Shown here piece by piece: positions 6,295-14,273 of a stretch of DNA of 24,360 nt; the stretch's first letter is position 1, and each line of letters starts with the position of its first letter. A model generated the notes under the pieces. The model worked only from the letters and a program-made list of their open reading frames with translations. It was not told the origin of the DNA and made no database searches. A program made the translations under genes and the position numbers. Origin of the DNA: a virus; IMG/VR virus record IMGVR_UViG_3300017750_000114, positions 1 to 24,360 of that record; one strand, 5' to 3'.

Positions 6295-7952
6295 TACTGC
6301 TGCCCCTCTTCTTCTCTTGTTAAAGGTCTTCCTACTCTTGACGGTCCAAAAATAACAGCTTCTTTAAATAACCCACCAAAATCTCTAGCGGTTGGTTGTA
6401 AGTTAGCGACTGCTTGGGCTCTTCCCCACTGTTCTCTTGTTTTAAAACCAGCGGGTATCTTTCCTGAAAGATTTACACCGGGAATCTTTTTATAATTTTC
6501 TATAGCCTTTTGCTCTGCCTGTTGTTTTTTCTTTTGAAATTTATTTTTAGCTCTAACTTGAGTAGCCGTAAGTTTTTTACCCTTAACTAAGTCATAGACA
6601 ATAGGTTCTGAAACATTCATGTATCTGTCTGCTCCAGGTAACTTACCTATTTCATCTGTTATTTTTCTTACTCTTTCTGGAAGCCTTCCTAAATCATGTT
6701 CATCGTTAACAATTGTAGTTACTTGTCCTCTTTTATTTATAGCAGACATGTAATTTACACCGCCTAATTCCCAAGCATCTGATTTGCCCGATCCAGTTAT
6801 AATTGCAGGTTTTCCTTTAAGGACTGCATCTGGATTTAAAACATTTACTCCTGCTTTTTCTAACTTATTTAAAAATGTTTTGTCGGAGTTATAGCCTTTT
6901 CCACCAGAAAAAACTCTTTCTTTAATGTTGTTTAAACTTAGATTACCATACACTTTTGCTGACATTCCAGGGTCTAACTCTCCTGCTGATCCCGTGTGAA
7001 CTTTTCTTATGTTCATTTGATAATTTTTTTTAGGATTCATTCCTATGTCTGGATGAGTTTTTATCTTGTTAAAAATCTCTTCAACTCCTTCTCTTCCAAT
7101 ACCAGTAGGAACTAAATCTTCTACCGTATCAAAGTAATCTTTAGAATTAAAAGATTTAAAAGTTTTAACATGGTCAATCTCATCTATATTTCTTAAGAAA
7201 CCTTTGTCAGTTCCGTACTGGTTAATCATAGAACGTGATTGATTAAGCTGCCCCATTGCTTTTTTACCGGCAGCGTTAGCGGTAGACCTTAATTGTTGAG
7301 CGTTTTTAGTTAACTTTTCAAACTCTTTTGTTTCTACAGGTATTGTTTTACCCTTGTCTTTTCCACTTTTAACTTTTCTATATTTTCCTGTGTACGCTTT
7401 GCCTGTTTCCTTCATTGTTTTTATTTGTTTTTCTAAAGGTTTTAACTGAGTAGTTACTTTTTCAGATACTCTTAAGGCTTCTCTAGCTGCCCTTTGATCT
7501 GCTGCACTAATATTAAATTCATTTTGAATAGCTCTGCTTTCAGGACCATACCTGGCTTGAGCTAGATTTCTAAGTCCTTCTGGAAGAGTTTTTCCAAAAG
7601 CACCTACCCGTCCTAACTCACCTCCTGGCGCATAAAAACCAGGAATATCGTTTCTTAAATTAGTAAAGGCTTTTTGTGCAGTTCTAGTGACACTAGCTCC
7701 AGGTACAAAAGGTAACAAACCAACAGCCCCAAGAGCTATGTTTGTAACTGAAGGTTCTTTGTAAATAGCTACAGCATCAGCGGCTGCTCCTATTATATCT
7801 CCAACTACAGGCAGAGGAGCAGAGAGAAGAGCCATACGATCTAAAAAAGACATGTTGTCCCATACATCCTGAGATACATTAGCTGCTTTACTAAACATAC
7901 CTTGCATTTCTTCAGCTTGTTTTTTAAATATGGGAAGTGGTTCTTCAGCCAT
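6294..7952 (-). CDS. large virion-module protein, unknown (candidate ejection protein)
   Basis: 552 aa, not assigned to a family. After a polar helix, residues about 33-88 form a hydrophobic Gly/Pro-rich stretch (LLSAPLPVVGDIIGAAADAV, then ALGAVGLLPFVPGAS). This resembles the membrane-active or linker segments that precede effector domains in polymorphic toxins, a resemblance only. The middle is long, basic and helical (LKPLEKQIKTMKETGKAYTG and onwards). The C-terminal third looks globular, with an IITGSGKSDAWELGG stretch and a final FGPSRVGRPLTREEE. Its position after the 981-aa protein, in the tail and ejection block, suggests an internal virion or DNA-ejection protein. ATG 7952 overlaps the upstream stop (TAATG). 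Confidence 0.6.
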   Translation of the reverse strand: MAEEPLPIFKKQAEEMQGMFSKAANVSQDVWDNMSFLDRMALLSAPLPVVGDIIGAAADAVAIYKEPSVTNIALGAVGLLPFVPGASVTRTAQKAFTNLRNDIPGFYAPGGELGRVGAFGKTLPEGLRNLAQARYGPESRAIQNEFNISAADQRAAREALRVSEKVTTQLKPLEKQIKTMKETGKAYTGKYRKVKSGKDKGKTIPVETKEFEKLTKNAQQLRSTANAAGKKAMGQLNQSRSMINQYGTDKGFLRNIDEIDHVKTFKSFNSKDYFDTVEDLVPTGIGREGVEEIFNKIKTHPDIGMNPKKNYQMNIRKVHTGSAGELDPGMSAKVYGNLSLNNIKERVFSGGKGYNSDKTFLNKLEKAGVNVLNPDAVLKGKPAIITGSGKSDAWELGGVNYMSAINKRGQVTTIVNDEHDLGRLPERVRKITDEIGKLPGADRYMNVSEPIVYDLVKGKKLTATQVRAKNKFQKKKQQAEQKAIENYKKIPGVNLSGKIPAGFKTREQWGRAQAVANLQPTARDFGGLFKEAVIFGPSRVGRPLTREEEGQQ

Positions 7953-10897
7953 TAATCTATATCTACCCTCATGTTTTCTTTAAATTTCTTTTCGGCATCT
8001 TTTTCCATGCCACCAAAAATCCACTGGTATGCTAACTTACCTACAATCGGAAGAGGTTTAATCATACGTGCTATTGCCTCTTCGTAGTTAGGGTTTTTCT
8101 TTGCCATCTCTTGTGGAAGCTCAAAGAGAGACTCAATTAAATTAGACGGAGGAGCTACGATGTTAGCAAGGCCCTCTACAACTTTACCCTGAGAAAAATA
8201 TCTTTCAGTAGAGTACTTGTTTATTCCATAGACTCCAAGGACTCCAAAGATTGCCCTGTCTGGAATACTTTCTACGTCTACCTCTTTGCCTTGTAAGATA
8301 TCCTTTATGACAGACGAAGTAACATTAGAAGCCGCAAGGTAGGTTGTAAGAGCAGCTAAGTTTTTAACACCCTCAACTCGTTTGCCCTTAGTCAATAACT
8401 TCTGACCTACTTCTCTTCTTAAAATATCGTACTGTTTTAAGGTAAAAGATTTGAGCATGTAGAGCAGTCTGGTCTTTTGACCTCTTAGGTATGCTTCGGG
8501 TAGTTCGCTAAGAGTTACGGGTTGAAACTCCGTAAGGTCAGAAAATGCCATAACTTTAACATGGTCAGTTATCTGTTTATTTTTTAAGTCAAGAACAAGA
8601 TCATTAAATTCATCACCAAAAAACTGTCCGTACTTTTCTCTAAGTTTAGCTATTCCTTTTTCGGACTTAGCCCAACCCATGTTTTTTCTTAGAGAAGCGT
8701 TAATTAAAGTTTCTTTACCCAGGCGATCTAATCTTTTAAACCCTGAGTATTTTAAACCTGCATTTAAAGCACTGGCAAATTTACTGGGGTCAGAAAACTC
8801 TCTGGATATTTCTTCTGCTAATCCAATGTCATCTAAAGTTATCCGTTGTTTTCCAACTATAGATCGGGCAAGTCCTATTGCAGTATTTACAGGTCCCTTA
8901 ATTGCAGCGGCACTTCCCAAGTCCCCTATCTGAGTTATGGCCGAAAGAGGATTGGCAATAGTTCCTCCATATCCTAGGTCCCTTAAAACTTTAACGGCAC
9001 TACTAACTGTTTTTTCACCATGAACAAAACGAGCCTCTAGTAATTCCTGAATTAAATCTTGGTTTTCAGCCTTTAAAGTTCCGTTACGAATTTCCGGTGC
9101 AAGTAGGTCAGCTATGCCGCCCCTTAAATCTTCATCAGTATTGTGACCCGCACCACGCCCAGTGTTCTTTAGTTCTCCATAGAAAAACCTATTCTTTTCA
9201 ATATCGTTTATGGCATTTCTAATGTACTGCGTAAGTGCTACCTCAGAAGGATTATACAAATCCATGTCATTGGGAGATATTTGACCCACAGTTCTCCGTC
9301 CTCCTGATGGACCACCTATGTCTTTTCTGCTGGCCGCAAACACGGGTTTACCTTTATGCTCAAAAACTTTTCTACCACTTAAAACATTCTCAACAATCTT
9401 AGCCGTAGTATCATTAGATAACTCGCTGGGACTTACTCCCTTTATTTTAGCGTATTTTCTTACTTCGTTAGTGTAAAGACCCTTGCTAATTTTAGAGTAG
9501 TCTTTAATTGACCTAGGCAGATAGTTTTCTATACCATCAAACTCTCTTCCTATTTTAGCGTAGTCATCTTGAATTGTTTTTAAAACTTTAACTACAGCAT
9601 CAAAGGCTTCATTAGCTTCTGGAGCAACCCTACTCAACTGGTTACGAGCTAAGTCAAACTCTCCATTAAACAACAGACGATCTATATCCTGCTTAATGGC
9701 TGGTTGTAACCTAGTCATTGCAGCCATAAAGGGCTCTACTAATTTTAAAGTTTCATTTGTTCGTATGGCAGCAGTAGCTTCAAATCTACCAAGCCTGTCT
9801 GCAATACCGGAGTGTACGTTGTAAATTCTTGTTTTTAAAGAACCAAAAATTTTATCGGCTGTCTTAGATACCTGACGTAATTTTGATTCATCGTTACGTA
9901 AAGCAGTGTTTACAGCATCATCTGAGTCTGGCTTTACTTTAACGTATGGATTTCTTTTGGCTACCTGTGCTGCTCTATCTACTTTAGCTTGACTTAACCC
10001 CAGGTCCTCTATGATCTTAGGAACATCAGCTTCCGTTACGGTTTCTCCTTCATCTACTTTTTTAGCTATGGCGTTATCTACTTTATTTATTGTTCTATTG
10101 GCTAACTTTTGTGTTACTTTATCTACACCAAACTTAACTGTAACTCCACCTAACGCACCTACCCCTGCCATCTTAGCAGTTTCTACGGGGTCTACTTCTC
10201 CAGTGGTCCTAAATTGTTCAGAGGCAGAGTAGGAACCTCCAATACCTGCTCCTATTCCAGCAGCCGCACGATACGTCTGACCCGCTGGAAGTGCTATAGT
10301 AGGAGATGCAACAGCGCCTAGTACTTTTCCTGTTGTTATTGCTCCTGTATCTTGCTTCATCATTTCTGGGCTGTAGTCTTGCATCAATTCTCTTTCTCGC
10401 GCCCTTAAAATCATTTCTCTGCGTTCTTCTGAAGAGGCTTCATTAAACCCTTCTCCATATGCTTGTTCAGGAGATATGTAAGAAAATCCTGAAAAAGGAA
10501 TAAACATAGAAGACTTAGAAAAATCAAAATCAAATCTTCCTAGTGGAAAATAAGACTCAATAATATCTCCAAGGCTTGCTTCGGGAGTTAAAGTAGAATC
10601 CCATCCGTACTTTATTTGTTGATAAATCTCATCATGTTTTACTTTTTTAAGTTTAGTACCATCGTTTATTAACTCGTCTCCTACTTCTGCTCCGTCTCTT
10701 CTAAGTGCAGGATAGGTATCAATGTCTTCTTGAGTTATGACATAGCCTTTTTCTCGCCGGTCTCCTTCTTGTGAAAACACACGATTAAGTTTAGTACCAT
10801 TTTCAGACAAAGTATCCCCAGGCAACGCTCCGTCTTTCTGTAAATTGGGGTTGCTAAGGATGTCTTGAGCGGTTATTGTGTATGCTTCGTCAGCCAC
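7952..10897 (-). CDS. very large internal virion / ejection-type protein, 981 aa
   Basis: The largest gene here. Its N-terminus carries two tandem copies (residues 6-40 and 52-86) of a 35-residue unit ending GD-L-GTKL--V. Next is a Gly/Ala-rich hydrophobic stretch (about 187-250, with AAAGIGAGIGGSYSA and MAGVGALGGV) that could enter a membrane. A long helical centre follows (FMAAMTRLQPAIKQDIDRLL, ENYLPRSIKDY). Further hydrophobic segments lie towards the C-terminus. Size, composition and position downstream of the gp14-like gene fit a DNA-ejection protein of the T7 gp15/gp16 type. No catalytic motif (for example a transglycosylase E) was recognised. The start at ATG 10897 is two bases after the preceding gene's stop. 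Confidence 0.65.
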   Translation of the reverse strand: MADEAYTITAQDILSNPNLQKDGALPGDTLSENGTKLNRVFSQEGDRREKGYVITQEDIDTYPALRRDGAEVGDELINDGTKLKKVKHDEIYQQIKYGWDSTLTPEASLGDIIESYFPLGRFDFDFSKSSMFIPFSGFSYISPEQAYGEGFNEASSEERREMILRARERELMQDYSPEMMKQDTGAITTGKVLGAVASPTIALPAGQTYRAAAGIGAGIGGSYSASEQFRTTGEVDPVETAKMAGVGALGGVTVKFGVDKVTQKLANRTINKVDNAIAKKVDEGETVTEADVPKIIEDLGLSQAKVDRAAQVAKRNPYVKVKPDSDDAVNTALRNDESKLRQVSKTADKIFGSLKTRIYNVHSGIADRLGRFEATAAIRTNETLKLVEPFMAAMTRLQPAIKQDIDRLLFNGEFDLARNQLSRVAPEANEAFDAVVKVLKTIQDDYAKIGREFDGIENYLPRSIKDYSKISKGLYTNEVRKYAKIKGVSPSELSNDTTAKIVENVLSGRKVFEHKGKPVFAASRKDIGGPSGGRRTVGQISPNDMDLYNPSEVALTQYIRNAINDIEKNRFFYGELKNTGRGAGHNTDEDLRGGIADLLAPEIRNGTLKAENQDLIQELLEARFVHGEKTVSSAVKVLRDLGYGGTIANPLSAITQIGDLGSAAAIKGPVNTAIGLARSIVGKQRITLDDIGLAEEISREFSDPSKFASALNAGLKYSGFKRLDRLGKETLINASLRKNMGWAKSEKGIAKLREKYGQFFGDEFNDLVLDLKNKQITDHVKVMAFSDLTEFQPVTLSELPEAYLRGQKTRLLYMLKSFTLKQYDILRREVGQKLLTKGKRVEGVKNLAALTTYLAASNVTSSVIKDILQGKEVDVESIPDRAIFGVLGVYGINKYSTERYFSQGKVVEGLANIVAPPSNLIESLFELPQEMAKKNPNYEEAIARMIKPLPIVGKLAYQWIFGGMEKDAEKKFKENMRVDID
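10640..10882 (-). repeat. tandem 35-residue protein repeat within the 981-aa gene
   Basis: Copy 1 (bases 10778-10882, residues 6-40) starts YTITAQDILSNPNLQKDGA. Copy 2 (bases 10640-10744, residues 52-86) starts YVITQEDIDTYPALRRDGA. Aligned without gaps they share 18 of 35 residues by my count, including D-I, P-L, DGA, GD-L and GTKL. An 11-residue polar linker (52-68 region excluded) separates them. Confidence 0.8.
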
Positions 10898-10899
10898 TA

Positions 10900-11985
10900 C
10901 TAATTCTCACTTACATAGTTAGCAGCATCTGATTGTGTTCTTGTAGCAGGTGGTGTTGCTCTACTACCCCCTTGAGTATCTGAAGGATTAGTATTACCAC
11001 TGGCAAGGTTTCTTATTGCTTCTTTTAAAGCATCTTCGAGACTTATATTTGTACCACTCAGTCTTGCTTTATTTAAAATGTCTTTTGCTTGTTGACCAAT
11101 ACGAACTTTTACTTCTTGGTCTACTCCTCCAAAAAACCCTTTTACAGAGTCTGGAAGTGTTTTTGCAAAATCAGGATTATCCAAGAAAGATGACATAACT
11201 GTCATTTCATCTTTATCTAAAGCATCAAAAGCAGGAAGTGCCTTTAAATCTCGATTTATTTTTTCTATGTCTTTGGTGTATTTTTCCTGTAACTTTTTAT
11301 TTTTATTAATAGCGGCTTCATTTAATTTTTGTGTAAGTTCATTTTTCTTTTCGTTAAGATCTAACCTTCTTTTAGTAGCAGTTTTTTCAAATGTAAACTT
11401 GCGTTCCCTTAAGTCTTGTTGCAGTCCAGCAATTGTTTTTTGATCAGCATTTTTTCTTTTTGCTTCTTCCAAACGGTTTTCTGCGGTTTTAACCATACGC
11501 TCATCTAATCCATACTTTCTATCTTGCTCAGTTTTCTTGGTTTCCATTTGCATTCTTTGGAAACCAGTTCCGTATTCTCTTTCGGCTTCCTTAAGAACTT
11601 CTTGAGCTTCTGACTGATAACCTCTAGCTCTAAATTCTTTGGCTAATGTTCTATATTCCTGTAAAGAAACTTTTCCGTCACCGTCAGTATCAGCATTGTT
11701 ATACATAGCCAACAGGTCTTTACGATCCTTGTCTCTTTTAAGGGCCTCTTGCATCCTAGGGTCCATACGTACTTTCCCCTCACCCCCAAGAAGTCCAGTG
11801 AGTCCAGTACCCATGCCGCTTATGGCCTCCTGCATACCCTGTCCTGCCATAGCACGGGCTCTTACCAGAGGGTTACTAAAGCCAGCACCAGCGTCTCGAA
11901 TACGTTTTTCTTGTTCCAACTGCATAAGCCTCTGGATTTCTCCAGCGGTGTTCATAGGTTTAGTTGCAAATAATCCATTAGCCAT
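10900..11985 (-). CDS. coiled-coil virion-module protein with a single EF-hand loop
   Basis: 361 aa, no family recognised. Residues 99-110 (DTDGDGKVSLQE) are a canonical EF-hand calcium loop: D99, D101, D103, G104, backbone K105, V106, S107 and E110 at positions 1, 3, 5, 6, 7, 8, 9 and 12. It is followed by the exiting helix YRTLAKEFRARG. Residues about 120-260 are a highly charged Lys/Glu/Gln coiled coil (RKYGLDERMVKTAENRLEEA and onwards). The C-terminus is Ser/Thr/Gly-rich and probably disordered. Lying between the 491-aa and 981-aa genes, it is probably a virion or ejection-complex component. Start ATG 11985 has AAGAGGAATTTAAGA just upstream. Confidence 0.65.
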   Translation of the reverse strand: MANGLFATKPMNTAGEIQRLMQLEQEKRIRDAGAGFSNPLVRARAMAGQGMQEAISGMGTGLTGLLGGEGKVRMDPRMQEALKRDKDRKDLLAMYNNADTDGDGKVSLQEYRTLAKEFRARGYQSEAQEVLKEAEREYGTGFQRMQMETKKTEQDRKYGLDERMVKTAENRLEEAKRKNADQKTIAGLQQDLRERKFTFEKTATKRRLDLNEKKNELTQKLNEAAINKNKKLQEKYTKDIEKINRDLKALPAFDALDKDEMTVMSSFLDNPDFAKTLPDSVKGFFGGVDQEVKVRIGQQAKDILNKARLSGTNISLEDALKEAIRNLASGNTNPSDTQGGSRATPPATRTQSDAANYVSEN

Positions 11986-11998
11986 TCTTAAATTCCTC

Positions 11999-13474
11999 TT
12001 AAATTAAACCGTCAGTGCCAAAGTCACCTTCGCCAAAGCCCATGCTGCTCATACTACCCATGCCATCATCAGCATCAAAATCAGTACCAATACCATCTGG
12101 ATCAGGGTTGTAGTCATACATAGAAGACATTTCAGGTGCAACAGCTAAAGTATCTCTCATAGCTTCAGCTAAATTTGTTTCTTGGGTATATCCTAATCCA
12201 AGTCGATCTGCTACTGCACCCGCTTCATTTCTAATTGCTCCCGTTCCAGTAGCATCAAATTCATTTATAGCCATTTGATTACTAGTATTGCCAAACATTA
12301 CTTGACTTCCAAAAGTTGGACCGGAAAGACTAAAAGCGTTCCATACTTCTTGAGGATCATCCATAAAATCTGGATCGTTAAGTATACCTAAAACATCTCT
12401 GGCTTCACCAAAAGATATATTTCCAGTTTTCTGATTACCTTCTTCGTCCTGCCAAGTAACATCAAATCTTTGATTTGGGTTTTCGTTTGCTTCGTCTATA
12501 ATCATTTGTTCATTAGCTTTGCTACCGTATTGAACTCCCCCTCCTCCAGGGTCAAGAGAGTCCCATTCAAACCTTCCAGAAGTTACATCAAAATTTAAGT
12601 TAGCGTCCCTAGAAGGATTGTAGTCATGGTGAAATCCCATCTTGCCTAAAAGATTAGCTCCCAATCCTAAAATATTTGCACCAGGAATAGCCTGAGTAGC
12701 TACTCCAAGTAAACCTGTTCCTAAAGCTTGTCCAACTAAACGATCTGTCGATAGTGTAGGATCAGTAAAAGCAGGATTAATTCTTCCCATTATATTAGAA
12801 GGTACAGTACCGCCATATGCACTAAGAGCCCCAGCATTATTATCAGTATTAAATAAACCACCAAGTTGACTAAAAGCGTCTGTTACTGATTGTCCAATTC
12901 CACTTACTAAATTCATGGCTCCATCAACAACAGAGTTTCCTGAGGTTTTACTCATGCTGTCATAAAAGTCTTGGCCTCTCATTTTTACAAAACCATCATA
13001 ATTAGGAGAGAAACGACCTGTGCTTTCGTTTCCACGATAACTAGGGCTAAGAAGTGAGTTAGCCACTCCGCTCTGAAGATCGTTAAACTCATCAAAGGTT
13101 ACGTCACGTAAAGATGCATATTCTCCTGTATTAGGATCAAGCATTGGCACTCCTTGTTCAGGAAGGCCTACAAATTCTTGATTAGCAACGTCAGTTAACA
13201 TAGCTTGAAAAGCAGGATCAGTATCATCTGAAGAAAACAAACCAGAAAGAAAATCTGATAAAGACCCAGAGGATGCTGATGTTACCTGAGGGTTTGTATA
13301 TTCTTCATCAAGACTACCAGCCTGTTCTTGTTCAGGTCCTCGTCTTCGTCTACGAGGTGGAATACGAACAATTCCTGTCTCACCTGTCTCAGTATCCTTA
13401 ACACTAATGACCCCTTGAGAAGTTAAAAACTCTCTAAGAAAGTCTGGAACATTATCGTCTACAACTATAGCCAT
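11999..13474 (-). CDS. large virion-module protein, unknown function, 491 aa
   Basis: ATG 13474 (MAIVVDDNVPDFLREF) is chosen because AAGGAA precedes it at good spacing; an ATG at 13504 would add ten residues inside the previous gene. The N-terminal 60 residues include IRIPPRRRRRGPEQEQ. The rest is Gly/Ser/Asn/Asp-rich with few hydrophobic blocks; one is ALGTGLLGVATQAIPGANIL. There is a mixed middle (FEWDSLDPGGGG, FDVTWQDEEGNQKTG) and an acidic Met/Gly tail. It has no recognised domain. The acidic low-complexity composition and its place between the gp14-like and EF-hand proteins suggest a virion or ejection component. Confidence 0.6.
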   Translation of the reverse strand: MAIVVDDNVPDFLREFLTSQGVISVKDTETGETGIVRIPPRRRRRGPEQEQAGSLDEEYTNPQVTSASSGSLSDFLSGLFSSDDTDPAFQAMLTDVANQEFVGLPEQGVPMLDPNTGEYASLRDVTFDEFNDLQSGVANSLLSPSYRGNESTGRFSPNYDGFVKMRGQDFYDSMSKTSGNSVVDGAMNLVSGIGQSVTDAFSQLGGLFNTDNNAGALSAYGGTVPSNIMGRINPAFTDPTLSTDRLVGQALGTGLLGVATQAIPGANILGLGANLLGKMGFHHDYNPSRDANLNFDVTSGRFEWDSLDPGGGGVQYGSKANEQMIIDEANENPNQRFDVTWQDEEGNQKTGNISFGEARDVLGILNDPDFMDDPQEVWNAFSLSGPTFGSQVMFGNTSNQMAINEFDATGTGAIRNEAGAVADRLGLGYTQETNLAEAMRDTLAVAPEMSSMYDYNPDPDGIGTDFDADDGMGSMSSMGFGEGDFGTDGLI

Positions 13475-13475
13475 G

Positions 13476-14258
13476 TTACGTTCCTTGTGGACGTTGGTAT
13501 CCAAAGTTCTTTGTTATGTATCCACCCGCTCCCATTAGACCAGAGGCCAGAGGATTACCAGTACCCTGTACTGCCGCAAGAAGTCCCTGAGAAGCTGCCT
13601 GAGAAGCAAGTCCAGAAGCAGCTACCTGTCCCAGAGTTCCTCCGATACCACGGCCTACGTTAGCGTACTGTAGCGGGATATCAAGAAGTCCAGTGGCCCT
13701 AGCCAGGTCTCCCGATTCACGCCCAAGAAGAGTATCAATTAACGCCTGAGCCCTGTTAAACCCAGCAGTCCTACGTTGTGCCTGAGAAGCCCCTATAGCC
13801 TCCTCCAGAGCCCTCTGCTCTTGTGCGCCCCCTGTACCCCCTAAGCGTCCTTGTGCTAACAGGCGGGTCTCTAAGTTCGTCCTCTGCCTATCCTCTTCCT
13901 CTTGGAAGTAAGGTTGTTGTTGTTGGTAAAACAACTCCCCAGCAGCAAAGGGGTCCATTCCTGCATACTGTCCTGCTTGTTGACCAAACAAACCACTTCG
14001 CGTAAGGGCTCCTGAGTAGATGTTAGCAAGTTCAGGAGACAGGTTCATTAAAGCAGTTCGACTGTCAGCATCAAACTGTGCCGTACCTCCAAGACCTCCT
14101 ACTCCGTAAGGTTGCGCTTGTTCTAAAGCTCCAGTAGCAGCGGCCTGGGTTGCGGCGGCTTGTTGTTGAGCAGCTTCTAAAGCATCCTTAGAGGCCTGTC
14201 GTTGCCCTAGATAACTAAGACCTCCACCAATTAAACTTCCTAAAAAATCTATAGCCAT
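13476..14258 (-). CDS. T7 gp14-like internal virion / DNA-transfer protein
   Basis: 260 aa. It has a short hydrophobic N-terminus (MAIDFLGSLIGGGLSYLGQR) followed by an Ala/Gln-rich helix (EAAQQQAAATQAAATGALEQ). A long Gln/Gly/Ala-rich body with LLAQGRLGGTGGAQEQRALE follows, and the C-terminus is glycine-rich (GLMGAGGYITKNFGY). Small Ala/Gln-rich proteins with an N-terminal membrane-like segment, immediately downstream of the tail-tube genes, are typical of podoviral ejection proteins such as T7 gp14. The assignment rests on composition and gene order, not on strong sequence identity. The G+C content looks higher than in the downstream large genes. Confidence 0.6.
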   Translation of the reverse strand: MAIDFLGSLIGGGLSYLGQRQASKDALEAAQQQAAATQAAATGALEQAQPYGVGGLGGTAQFDADSRTALMNLSPELANIYSGALTRSGLFGQQAGQYAGMDPFAAGELFYQQQQPYFQEEEDRQRTNLETRLLAQGRLGGTGGAQEQRALEEAIGASQAQRRTAGFNRAQALIDTLLGRESGDLARATGLLDIPLQYANVGRGIGGTLGQVAASGLASQAASQGLLAAVQGTGNPLASGLMGAGGYITKNFGYQRPQGT

Positions 14259-14273
14259 GTTATCCTCTCTATG

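Noticed and set aside
13475-13504. Longer start for the 491-aa gene
   Set aside because: The extra ten residues lie within the gp14-like gene's 3' end, and the AAGGAA site fits the ATG at 13474.
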